From positions 14,796,652-14,860,651 of the forward strand of contig CM119266.1 in NCBI GenBank assembly GCA_051294375.1: a stretch of 64,000 bases of DNA, given 5' to 3'. The notes below the pieces were generated by a model. That model had not been told where the DNA came from, searched no databases, and saw only the letters and a list, made by a program, of their open reading frames with translations. Below are positions 39,501 through 54,000 of the stretch, one piece after another. This stretch comes from Paraspadella gotoi (lineage: Eukaryota; Chaetognatha). The position numbers and the translations under genes were made by a program. Position 1 is the stretch's first letter. The number at the start of each line of letters is the position of its first letter.

Positions 39501-42058
39501 TATAACTATTAAACATAAATTACATATCTGCTTTCTTCTTTTTACAGAAAATATGACCATAGATTATATAAATCGAACCAATGAAATCCAAGAAAATTTG
39601 AATATTTTTAATCCAAAGCTTGACAAACTCATTTTCAATAATGGTAAGCTATTATACATAAAAAGTCTAAAAAAATTTATCACAAATTTATAATTTTATT
39701 TGCGATTAATATATCTAATATTAAGTTTCAAATGAAATTGATAACATATTATTTTATTATTTATATTAATATAATATAAATCACGGTCAGAATCCTTTAA
39801 AAAGAATTCTTTTTATAATTTAGCCATTAAAAATATTAAAGTTATTAAATATTTTTATATAGATAATAAAACATTCGAAAATCAAAAATCTACCATCAAA
39901 ATCCAGGAGAAATTAGATATAATTGCTCCAAAATTGGAAAACCTGATTCTTATTAATGGTAAGAAATAATGATTATTATTATGTTCATTTATTCCATAAA
40001 AAGTAATCCTTTTGAGATTTTTTTTCAGCAAATAACTCTTTGCAACTAATGGATTTAGTTTTGCAAATATTATATGATCTGGATAAATTATCATTATATC
40101 GAGGTTAGACCGTAAGACTGTTGGAATATGTGGAGCAATCTATGTAAAGTTATTATAAACAAAATTTCATAATTTTTTCAGAAAATACTACGATAAGTAA
40201 TCAAAAGACAATAAAAAAAATCGAAGAAAAACTTAATATTATTGATCCAAAGCTTGATAAACTAATTCTCAACGATGGTAAATAATGATAAACAAATAAA
40301 TGATGCCATACTTTCCAACAGTGCCCCTTTTCTGCTCTAGATTATATGATTTAAAATTTGGTGAGTGGTTAGAGTTGGATATTAGGTTGAAGATTTAAGG
40401 GATTAAGGGATTAGGTTTAAGGTTAGGATTTAGGGTTTTGAATTAGGGATTAGGTTAGGAGATCAGATTAATAATTTGGTCAAATGTTAGTATTAGATTT
40501 TTTTATTTTTGCTTCAGAAGACCAGACACTATAATTTAAGTTACAACAATAATAACTACTACAATAATAACAATCATAACCACTATAACTACTACCACAA
40601 CTACAATAATCACAAACCCAGCAAGAACAATAATTAGTATAGCATGATAAAATGAACAATTCATTTTTTAATACTTATTTTTACTCTTTTTTGCTTTTAT
40701 CTAAAACGTGTATAATGTAATAAAAATAATAACCATAATCACTACCACCACCATAATTACCCCAATAACCATACCTATTACAAACCATAACACCCTACAA
40801 AAAACTAATGAAACAATAACAAAAACCAGAAAAAATATAAAAATTATAACAATAACTACATTAACAATCGCACATTAACCACATCCACCTGAATAGCCAT
40901 AATCACAGTAACATTAATGACCCTACCAATAATAATAAAAAAACAATTACTAAACCTAAAATACAAATAATCAGTATAACGACAAAGAGTAAAAGCAAAA
41001 GCCACTATAATAGACCTATCATAATAACCATAACTACCTCAATGACCAAATAGATAATAACAACCACAACTGCTACAGACTTTAACCACCATAGTCACCA
41101 TACCTACTCTAACCATTACAACAAAAATAACTATTTCATCATTTGTAATCTTAATGTTAATAAAAAATATTGTTAGTCTTAACTTGATTAAGCATATGAT
41201 TATCAATTCTGACATTGTTTGCTCAAACTTGCTGGGTTAAATTTATGTTTAGGTAATAAAGAACAGGAATTGGGCACTTACAGAAAATATTACTATATTT
41301 TAAAAATAATTAAATTCCTTAGATAATATAACTTTGAATTTGCAACTACTGGATATAACAAACCAAGTATCAGAGAAGATTAACCAATTATCAGAAAACC
41401 AAGGTTAGAATTTTTAATGTTAATAATACAAATACTTTCGAATCTATTATAATCTTCAAGTGATTCAAATTATTTTTTTCAGAAAATAAAACATGGAATA
41501 TTCAAAAATCTGCAAATGAAATCCAAGATAAGTTAAATTTTATTCTTCCACAATTGGAAAAGCTTATGTTACTCAATGGTAAGGAATAATTGATAAATAA
41601 AACATATTAATAAAATATTATTTACATTTGTCATTTTTTTAGAAAATAATAGTTTGAATTTGGGATTAATGGAGTCAATAAATCAAGCATTAACGGTTAT
41701 TGATAAATTATCAGCAACTCAAGGTAAGACTTTGCTCTTATCATATGATAATGGTATGATAATTTTAAATCAGTCTTTCTTGGAAGACGTTTTTAATGTT
41801 TTTCTACAACGACTGTTATTTGTAAAAACGTACATGTTTCGGCCTACATACAAGCCTTCTTCAGCGTTAACAAATTATTTGTGAATTTTTAAATTGATTT
41901 GTGCAAAAGAAGAAGAGAGAGAGAGAGAAAGAGAGAAAAATAGAGAGAGAGGGCAAAGTTTCCAACACAGAGATGAGAAAAGAATAGTGGTCAGATGTGA
42001 GGACAGGTTAAGATAAGGACAGATTGAGTTAGATTGTGAAAAGAAATTAAATGGTGAA

Positions 42059-42095
<37 letters not shown>

Positions 42096-45000
42096 AATAT
42101 TAGAAACAATACATTATGCAATGTACAACAAAGATAAATTCTTTAAGCTAAAAGTGATAATAATTATTTTTACAATTAACTACTATAAATTAGGGAATAT
42201 GAAAATGAAAAATGAAAAGGTGAAAGATTTGCTTCAACCAAAGGGGGCCAGCTCATTTTGAGCTCTTTCTTTATTCTTAAAATTTCACTTTAACAACTAT
42301 TCAAAACTCTTATCCCTAAAATCTTTCACCTTTTCATTTTTTATTTTCATATTCCCTAATTTATAGTAGTTAATTGTTAAAAATAATTATTATCACTTTT
42401 AGCTTAAAGAATTTATCTTTGTTGTACATTGCATAATGTATTGTTTCTAATATTTCTCTGTCTCTCTCTCTCTCTCTCTTCCCTTTCACCATTTAATTTC
42501 TTTTCACAATCTAACTCAATCTGTCCTTATCTTAACCTGTCCTCACATCTGACCACTATTCTTTTCTCATCTCTGTGTTGGAAACTTTGCCCTCTCTCTC
42601 TATTTTTCTCTCTTTCTCTCTCTCTCTCTTCTTCTTTTGCACAAATCAATTTAAAAATTCACAAATAATTTGTTAACGCTGAAGAAGGCTTGTATGTAAG
42701 CCGAAACATGTACGTTTTTACAAATAAAGTCGTAGAAAAACATTAAAAACGTCTTCCAATACGCAATCACAACGAAAAAAAAAGGAAATTCACGAAATCA
42801 GTCTTTCAAAAATTTTGTAGATAATATTATATTGGAAGATAAGCAACATTACTATTGAAATCAGTAGGAAAATGGATATTATTCTTCCCAAATTAGAGGA
42901 ACTAATTCTCAATGATAATTAAAATATTTTTAAAATTTTTTATGTTATGTTATGGAAAAAATTTTATTCTATTTTCTTTTTTAAAAAATAAATTTGATAG
43001 TTTCAGCCCACAATTAATCATCTTTCAACTCTGTACCTGCCATACGGGAAGAGTGAAGAGGGCTGTAAACGTCCAAGCCTGGTTCCAATCCCACGACCCA
43101 TTCCATTGCTATCAAAGGGGCTGAAAAAGTTAGGGAGACCCTTCAGCCTACTTAGTGCCTTACCTATAATTTTATAAACAGAAAAAATAAGGTTGGACAT
43201 TTTATAAAATACTGACATGAGGGTTTATCATGCTGAAATTACTTATATGCTATAAAATTTGATTTATTTTTAATGTTTTATTGTTTAAAAAAATTACTCA
43301 TGTATTGGTAATTTAGTAATTGATGAGATGTAGCAAAATGAGCCTTTATACTGAATAGAATTTGGTTTATATAAAAATAATAAAATTTAAAAAGTTATTA
43401 GATAAAAGTTATAGGTATTACAGTAACTTTTTTATGTTTATGCATTTCTTAATGATTGTGGGAAACATACACATATGAAAAATACACATATTTGTAAAGT
43501 ATAATTTAAACACATATGAAACATACACATATTTGTAAAGTATAATTTAAAAAAACCAAGTGTTACACTGCCTGAATTGACTCCATGTTATATGAAATAT
43601 GCTGAATTTTCTGGTAAGATAATAAAATATTTCTTATGATTGAATAAAGTGACTCTTAAAAAAACAATGTTACTAAAACTATTACAAAAAATATATTTTG
43701 CAGAAAATATAACAAGGGACATTCAAAAATATTCTAGTGATATTTATGAAAAATTGGATACAATTGTGCCTCTGTTGAATGAGCTAATTATCAATAACGG
43801 TAAGCAGAAATGTAATGATTCCTCAGGAATTTATGGATTATTGGATTCAATAGTGGAAATTCAAAATGAAGTTATCTTTTTCTATAAAGTTCAAGGTTGA
43901 ATATATTTAAAATATTGAAACTAAGCGATTAAAATATTTTAATTATATATTTATAAACATGATTCAGTGTAAATCCTATCTTTTTGTTGTGTTTGAATAC
44001 TAGAAAAACGAAAATTTGTTTGTTTTGACGACTTTATTTTAAGAGAAAACAAGAATGGTAATTCAAATATGTTGCGCTGCAGTGACTGCATTATTACGTG
44101 TATTTCTCATGACATATCATGACATGACGTGATATGACTACAATAACTTTTTTAGCACATGTATTTCTGACACTCATTGCATCGGAATTTTGTTTTTTAT
44201 TCTTTATAGTTTTAGGATTTCCCGAAGGCGTCGCTAGCAGTCTCTTAGATTATATGTTTTTTCCTGTCTTGACAAATGAGCAACCAACTATGAGCATTTT
44301 TAAGGTAAGTGGGACAAACCGACGGACAGACATACCGACCAAAAAGTGACATATAGAGTCATGTTTTGACTCTGTTTCGAGTCTTCATAAGCTCGTTGTC
44401 AAAACAAAAAATTTTCGTTTTCTACTATTTGTAAACATATTTCTAAATAAATTGTTAATTTATTGAGTTTTTTATATTCAAACCATGAGAAGAAATACAG
44501 GGCTACACGTTTAAACCTCATTTTTTTTTGCAGCATCAGTTGCATTGAAATCATATAAAACATTTTAGATATAAAATTGATATATTTTTCTAATTAGACG
44601 TTGTTTGATGATGCATGGTTCATTATTTTACTTCAAATTTTCGTTGGTTTTTCTGAATCTGACATGAACCCCTGATGTTCATTAAACATAGAATTAAGTT
44701 AAAATAGGTTTTGGTAATAATAAATACGTTTTTCCAATGAATGAACATTTATAAAACTGTTTAAAACTAAAAGAAATTACAAAATTGAACAATAATTTTT
44801 AACCATTTTTTGCCCCAATAGGGGACCCCATTTGGGGCCCAATATCGGTCAAATATCATATGTAACATATTTCAACATATTGGTCTAGTTGTTATTCCGG
44901 AACTGCTTCTTGGCTAAAAAAATTGCGTATAATTTTTTTTATGAAGCCTTCTATATATCATTTAGATTTTAATATGCAAATCAATTTAAGGTGATATTTG

Positions 45001-48000
45001 ATAAAATGAGAAATAATAACATATGGCAGTGAATGAATACATAACAAAAAGATTGGATGGAACAAATTAGCTAATAAAAAAATTAACAGAAATTAATACT
45101 TTAATATTATACATTATGACATTATTTATAACTATTGTTTAAAGTTTTAAACATTTTTTTACAGAAAATTCAACAAATGAAATTCATGAAAAATTAAACA
45201 TTATTGATCCAAAGCTTGATAAACTAATTCTCAATGATGGTAAGTCGTAATAACTGGAAACAAGTCTTAATCTTTAATAAGAATTTATACTTTTTAGGTA
45301 ATACTACATCATGCTTACAGATATTGGATATACTTTATCAAGTATCAAATAAAATTGTTAATCTATCAGAAAATCAAGGTAATACATCTTATTACTATAC
45401 AAATTGATTTTTAAAAAAAATTATTTAAAAACTATTTCATTCAGAAAATATAACCTCGGATCTTGACAAATTGACAAATGAAATCCAAGTTAAAATGAAT
45501 GTTATTGTTCCAAAAATAGATCAGCTAATTCTTAATGATGGTAAGAATTAAGATGTTAATATTTGTTAGATGTTATGAGATAATAAAATATGTTAAATTG
45601 ATACTTTTTTAGCAAATAATTCTTCACATTTACAATTGATGGATTCAATACATCATGTCTCAAAAACAATAGATATATTATCCACCAATCAAGGTCAGTT
45701 TTTTTTTTTGATTTTTTATACTACAATGCCGTAATTTTGAGCGAGATACTGATTAAAATTTATAGAAATATTATCTCTTACAGAAAATATAACACGGGAT
45801 AATCAAAATTCTACTGATGTAATTTACAGAAAAATGGATACTATCTTTTCCATATTGGATGAGTTAATTTTCAATGATAGTAAGCAATAATAATTACTGG
45901 AAATAAATAAATATAAAAATAATCATTTTTATTTTTCAGGAAATACTACTTTTCATTTTCAATTATTGGATTCAATATACAAAGTACAAAATGAAGTTAT
46001 ATTTTTCTCAAGAAGTCAAGGTTAAACATCCTTTGCTGCTGATGAGAAGAAACAATCAGCAGCTTTAGAATTAATATATTTTAAAAAAAAATATATATAT
46101 ATTTTTGGTATATCTTTATTTGAGACTGATTCGGATTTGTTCTTAGGAAAAACAAAAATAAAAAAATACGATGGTCGCATACACAATTGTCTAAGCTACT
46201 TTTTTATTGAGTAGCTTTTTTTTATACATAACGTTTACATTTGCAAAATATCATGCAAAATTTCAACTAACTGGAGAATACATGAAAAAGCTATCCAGAA
46301 AAAAACAATACAGCATCACCAACATTGCCCAATCATACCTGATTTCAATAATCCTTCCATTGTCTAGGAAAGAACACAAAAAGCTACTGTAAGACAAAAA
46401 CGGTATATGCATTAGAGATTTGTTGAAATAGTATACTAGCAGTCGCCCGGGAGAAGGCCTAAACAAAGACTGGGGCGACTATGTTAATACCGACGCCTTG
46501 CAATCAGTGTTTCAAGACTAGTAAAGAGGGAGGAGAGTGCTGAATCATTTTGGGACCTTGCTTATGTCATTAATTTTATGGCTAATTTTATCTCTCTCTT
46601 GCACTCACTTTCACTCTTTCCATTTTTTTATTGCTGTTATTAATACAAATTTTTAAAAAAATATTTCTTGCCACTGAAGATGACATAGAAAGCATGTTGA
46701 AGTATTCAACATTCAATTTTTGTCTTTTGCACTTTTTCTTCTTCATGAAAGTAATAAACTTATATAGGATAAAGTACTTTTAAACATTGGTTTTGAATAA
46801 ATTAAGTCAATATCTGTTCAAAAGATTAGGTTTTTAAAAAAAAACTATAATATTTTAATATTTAAACTAAATAGAAAACTTTAATATCGCTCTAATATTA
46901 AACCAAAAAAATTATTCAAGGCATATCAAAATTACTAAAATTGATATATGTTTTAATTAACTTATCTATAAAAAGAAATGATTGGATGTAATAAAAGTAA
47001 AATTAGTTGAATAAAAACTATCAGAAATTAATCCTTATAGTGTGCACTGTACTTATTGTTCTTTCACATGTGATTAATATAAAATAACTAAATTTTTAAA
47101 TATTTTTTACAGAAAATTTAACAATGGATATTCAAAAATCAACAAATAAAATTCATGAAAAATTAAACAACATTGATCCAAAGCTTGATGAACTAATTCT
47201 CAATGATGGTAAGCAACGATAATAACTAAAAAGTATACAAACATTTTGAATTTTTTTTAATACTATTTGTATTTTCAATAAATAGATTTAATCTGTCACT
47301 ATCAAATACCACTATTATTTAATCAAAAAATCCGAGTAAGATTTATTATTACTAATAAAAAGGAATAATTTATATACAATATAATTTTTTAACTTTAAAA
47401 AGAAATTGAAATACATATTTTTTATCTACTTGAAAGATAAAGCAATTTTTTATTATACAGAAAATATTACTTTGCATTTACAATTATTGGATTCAATACA
47501 TCAAGTATCAAATAAAATGAAAGAATTATCAGTCAATCAAGGTAAGATTAAATTTCTTTTTGAATGAATTAATTTCTAATTCAAAGACTTATAATAGGTA
47601 CATGATATTAATTATATGAAATTGTTTCATACAGAAAATATAACTTTGGACCAACAAAAATCTTCTGCTGAAATTCATAAAAAAATAAATTCAATGGTTC
47701 TGAAATTGGAGGAGTTAATTTTCAATGATGGTAAGCAGAAATAGCTGAAATCACTGAAATCTTATTTCTTTTAATGGCAAAACGATGAATGATTGTGATT
47801 CTAAAGAAAGTATTACGATAAGTCTGATTCATTTACTTTGGAAAAGATATTGCTTTAAAAAATAATTCATGTATTTGAACACTATTAAAAATATTTGTAA
47901 AAATATATTACTTTTATTACCTTTTAATATGAAATATAACCAAGGATAATCAAAAATCTACAAAATAAATTTGGGAAATGCTGATTGTTTTTTATCCAAA

Positions 48001-51000
48001 AAAACTAGTTCTTAATGATGGTAAGAAATAAAGAAAGAAGTGTTGTAGGAGATTTTATAGGTTCACCCTGCCTATAAGCATTAAGGCGGGCCAAAATTGA
48101 ACACTTTTTATAACTTCTAGTTCTCTCAAAAATTTTTTTTTCCTTCTATTACTAAATCGATTTTCAATGCAACTTTTTGAATTAGTTCATTGGGTTGTTG
48201 CACTGAAGCTTTTAAATATTTATTAATATATAACAAATTAGAAAATTCAAAATTTCAACCTGTTGCAGCATGACATCTTCATTGTACCGCTTTCAATCCC
48301 AAACCGGTATCTATCCTGTGGGAAGCCTGAGGATGGCCGTAAATCATTTTGGGGGCGTGGAAAACCCTCAAGCCTGGTTTCAAGCCCAGGACCCGTTCCA
48401 TGGCTGCTAGAGGGGGTTAAAGAATTCGCGCATTCTGCCCATTTAGAATTATTAAAGATTTATTTTTTACCATTTTTATACTTTAATTGACAGAGGTTTT
48501 ATATTTGAAGTAGATGAATTAGATGTATTAAGTAACAAAAAACCACAAATAAAAAAAATTATGAAAAAAAATAATAGTGTTCTCGATACTGACATTCTTA
48601 ATGTAGAAAACATCACATGGAATATTGTTATATCAAAAAATGAAATTCAAGAAAAATTGGCTGTTATTGTTCCTAAATTGGATGAGCTAATTCTCAAAGA
48701 TGGTAAACCACTTTGCAAGGAAAATCAATTAATAAAACTTTTATAATATTGTTTATATTCTTTAGGAAATAAAACTTTTCATTTTCAATTATTGGATTCA
48801 ATACTCGGAGTACAAAATGAAGTTATTACTTCATCAAAAAAACAAGGTTTGATATTATGTTATCTTTAATGATTCATGGTTTAGTTAAAAATATTAAAGA
48901 AGTGAATATAAAGAATTTTAGAAGCTTTTAAAAAACCTATTGTTTTTCATTAATTTAACTTTAAAACAAGGTGTTGCGCCGCATTACTTTTCTTTTTACT
49001 TATCATGTTATTTATTCCTTATAGTTTATAAGATTTCTTTAAAAACAAAAGACGGCGCCAGTAGTCGCTTAGATTTGATTTTTAACAAATGAGCAACAAG
49101 ATATTAGTATTTTTAACGTAAGTGGGACAGTCCAATGGACAGACAGACCGACCGACCGATGGACCGACCGACCGAAAAGTAACTTATAGAGTTGCTTCGC
49201 GAGTACTCGCGGCGCAACTAAAAATCAAAGAAAATATTTTTTGAAAGCTTTTAAAATTATTTTGAGTGTGTCTAATATTTTTACAAAGACAAAATATATT
49301 TTAAAACAAAAATTTAATTTTCAGAAAATATAACAATGTATAATTTGGAATCAACAATGCAAATTCAAGAAAAATTAAATGTCCTTGATCCAAAACTTGA
49401 TACACTAATTCTCAATGATGGTAAGTAATGAGCAACAACAAATACACAAGTTTAAGCAATATCGCCTGTGCCCAGAATTTATTAGCTATGATAATGGATA
49501 ATAGTAATTCTCTTTCATTCTAAATCTTTCTCTCGCTCTATCTTAATATTTATTGCCTTATTATTTTTTTTTCACTTGGCAATGATGGATTACTACTCAA
49601 AACAATTTTGAAAAAAGAAAATTATTTCAATATATAAAAAAGTTATTCTTTTTAGGTAATAATACCTTACATTTACATTTAATGGATTCAATATATCAAA
49701 CATCAAAGAATATTGATAGATTATCAAAAAATCAAGGTCATAACTTTTTTATCTTTTAAATACTAATGTAAATGTAATTTAAATTAATATTAAAGTTAAT
49801 AAATTTGACTTATGCAGAAAATATAACATCGGATAATAAAAAATCAAATGATGAAATACAGGAAAAATTGGATGATATGGTTCCAAAGTTGGATGAGCTC
49901 ATTCTTAATGACCATAAGCAGTTTTATTTAATGGATGAAAATGAACAAAATATCAGAACAAAAAGGTTCATATTTTTTTAGGAAATAGTACTTCCCATCT
50001 TCAATTAATCGATTTAATACATGGACTGAAACACGAAGTTATTATATTATCAAAAAATCAAGGTGAGATATTAATATGATGTAATAATATTGAACTAATG
50101 CGCGAAGAAAACACAGCCTCATGTTTCCATGGGGGCCCATTTCATCTTAATTTGGGAATTAAGTTATTTTTTATGTTTAAAGATTAGTTTAAAGGTCTGG
50201 GTAAGGGTTTAGGTTAAGGAATAAGATTGGGAATTAGGTTAATGATTAGGGTTAGGGATTAGGGTTAAGGACTTAGCTTTAGAGTTAGGGGTAAGGTTTA
50301 AAAATTTGTATTTAAAGTTTAAGGTGAGGGTCAAAGATTAGGTTAAAGCGAGGGATCAGGGATAGGAATTAGGGATCAGTGTTAGGAATTAGAGATTAAG
50401 AAACAGAAAGGGGCACTTTTTCACAATAAATAATGGAAATTCATGCAAAGTAAAGAAATCTCTTTACCACTTAAATAATTGTACATTTAAAATTTCAACT
50501 GAAGCACTAAAGCACTATATTGCATTAAATTTTTAAAAATGTTGTCACAACTTTAATATGTTTATTTCAGCAAATATGACAATAGATAATCAAAAATCAG
50601 CAAAGGAATTACAAGAAAAATTAAGTATTATTGAGCCAAAGCTTGATGAAATAATCCTCAATGATGGTAAGGAATTATTTATAATTTATAAACTAAAAAA
50701 ATTATTTCTATAAAATTAATTAAGATAATGAATCCAGTAAAATGATATTAAATGTCATTAAAAGACTTTACATCCAAAGCGATTGAAAATTCATATCATG
50801 AAATCTAGCAACTATTAAAAATTATGGTTTTAAAATTGGATGAGCTTATTTTTAATGATGGTAATGAATTATCGAAAAATGCTTTTAAATAAAATGTCTG
50901 TTAAATAAATAAGGTTGGAAAATATGACAAATCATATTCAAAATTATGTGAATACTTTCTTTAAAATGTTTTTAAAGGTAATTAAATGATTTTATTCAGA

Positions 51001-54000
51001 AAATACATCAAGGGCGATTGAAAATTCAAAATATGAAATCCAGAAACTATTAAATGAGACAGTTCTAAAATTGGACGAACTAATTTTTAATGATGGTAAG
51101 GAATGATCAATATATGCTTAAAAAAATCGCGAAAATTAATTTTTTAAAAAATTGGTTTTCTCTAGGAAATAACTCTTTGCATTTTCAACTAATGAATTCA
51201 ATATTTCAAGTATCAGTTAAGATTGATAACTTATCAGCAAACCAAGGTAAGACTCCGTTTTTCTATAAATAAATTGAATATTTTTTCAAATATTATCAAA
51301 ATATTTATTTTTTCATGTCCTCTTGAAAATAGGATTATTTCTCTATTTATTTATTTATTTATGTACATTCTATGTACGCAAAAGCATCTAGTCCAAGGTA
51401 TATACTAATTTAAAAAAAATTTAAACAGCAAATATAACAACTGAATTTACCTATGAAATGCGTAAAAAATTGGATATAATTATTCCAAAATTGGATGAGC
51501 TTATTCTCAATGATGGTAAGAAGTAATGATTGAATAAAAAAATAATATATACAGATATATTGTCGTAACATATATTTTCGTTTCGTTTTAAATGAAGAAT
51601 TTGTTTTGTTCACAAACAACAAACTGACAGATATATAAAAAATTATCTATATAAATAATATATATTTGTGACGTTTTTTATCTTCAGGAAATCATACTTT
51701 TCATTATGAAATAATGGATTCAATACTAGGTGTACAAAATAAAACTATCAATTTGTTTAAAAATCAAGGTGAGAGAATGTATAATCGCTTTCAATTTATT
51801 ATTAGCCCCTAAAAAATGAACCTGAAAGTATCCTAAGTGTATATTGATTTAAAATAATTTTATTTCCAATAGAAAATGTATCCCTGGACAATCAAAAATC
51901 AATAGTGGAAGTGCAACAAAAATTGGATATTATTTTTCCAAAACTTGATAAATTGATTCTTAATGATGGTAAGATTTAGAAAAATATATACGAATATTAA
52001 TTACCAATGTATGTGGTGTGTACCACATAACACACGCGCACTATGTAACCAACACACCCTATGTTGCAGTTCAACTTTAGTATATGACTAAAACTTTACG
52101 GATTTCTGTCTAATAACATAATTTAAATTTAAAAATTAAAATTAAATCTTATAACTCATTCGTCTTAAAAACTAGAAAATAAAATTATTTAAAAATAGAA
52201 AATTAAAAGTAATTGAAAGTTTAAGAAGAATAACAATAATTGATTACAAATAAACCCAACTGGAAAATATAGTAAATAATAAAAATGTTGTGGTAAGGCA
52301 ACATAAAATTAGACAAATGCCATAAGTTTAAATTGGGAGTCAATATCGAGTTAAAGTTTTGAAGGAATATTACTTTTAGAGTTGAAAATCAATGAAACGA
52401 TGTTTTATTTTTTGTAGAAAACTTGACTTCGGAAAACCAACAATCATCTGAGAAATTTATTGAAAAATTATCCATGATTGCGTATAAGCTGGAATATTTG
52501 ATTGAAAACGATGGTGAGATAAAATCAAAATATTTTATACCTTTGATGTATATGTAAAACTGTTTGTAATTTTTAAGGAAATAATACGTTTCATATTAAA
52601 ATGATGAATTCGATAATTGAAGTTCAAAATGATATTGGTAAGTTATCTATAAATTATGTCGTGAATAAACAATTAACTGACATATGAACGCTTTCAAGCT
52701 CTCTCTTTTTGTTTTACCTAATAAAAACGGTCATTGAATCTCTCCAACTCTTCGCTCTTTCCTAACAGTTCCTCAAATTGTATGCATCTTCTTTTGCTAA
52801 TTATCTGTCAATATTTTCAAAAAGCACCCAATTTCTGCCAATATTTAAAATTAGACTAGTTTTTATGGTTGAATAGGCGGGGGATACGCGATTAAGTTGC
52901 CTAATTTAATCCCTAAGGTGAGGGATTATGGAGAAAAGTTTTCTGGAGTTTTCTTTATTAATTTTTAAATATACAAAAAATATATTTATTACTTTCTGAT
53001 TTATTTTCTAAGGTAAGTAAAATAGACGCTATGTGGGGTTTTAAAAGTGATTATACTCTTCTTCTTCTTTCTCAGAAAACGTAACTTTTGTTAATCAAAA
53101 CGCGGTGAGCAAAATTCAAGAAAGATTGGATTTTATTGATCCCAAACTTGATCAATTAATTCTTAACAATGGTAAGAAATTCATAAAACTTTTACTGTGT
53201 ATTTCATTTTTAAAGTAGTAATATATATATGATTATGCTTTATTGATTTTTTTTCTTACTTGATGCTTTAGTAGATCATGTAATGCTAATTAAAAAAAAT
53301 TTCATTATCTGGATTTAGTATTTAATAAATGGTAAAATAAATCAAATTATTACACTTGTATCTTCAAGAATTAGTACATTGTTTCTATTTTGTTACAGAA
53401 AACATGACATTGGATAATCACAAATCATCAGTTGAAGCTCAGAAAAAATTAGATATCATTATTCCTAAGCTGGATCATTTCATTTTAAGTGAGGGTAAGG
53501 ATTTATAATACTCTTAAATAATAATAATAATAAATATTTAAAAAATCGGAATTACGAGGATTATCAAACTAAAATAATTCTATGGATATTTCTTTCAAGG
53601 AAATAATACGTTCCATTTAAAAATAATGGATTCAATATCAGAAGTTCAAAATGAAATCAGTGAATTGTCTAAAAATCAAGGTAAGACTTGAAGACTAGAT
53701 TGAAATTATTATTTATTTTTTTCTACAAGCTACTATTTATTTATAATACGCAAATAGAATAGAATTTTAAAATTTTAAATTTTTTTTCACGTTTTTAAAA
53801 TATATTTGAATTTTTTGTGAGAATTTAAGATTAAGAACATCATTCGTTTATAGATTTAAACTAATATAAAATTCCCAAATTTTAGGTTCGGTACTGTCGT
53901 CTTTAAACACTTTACAAAATCAATCTGTAGAAGATTTAGAATTGTCAACGGACCATCGAAATTTGTTAAAAAATGTCAGTCTTAAAGTAGATGCAATCAT

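Noticed and set aside
46021-47112. Possible additional stalk exon in the long intron
   Set aside because: No sequence with the A or B consensus and phase 1-1 splice sites was found on reading through.
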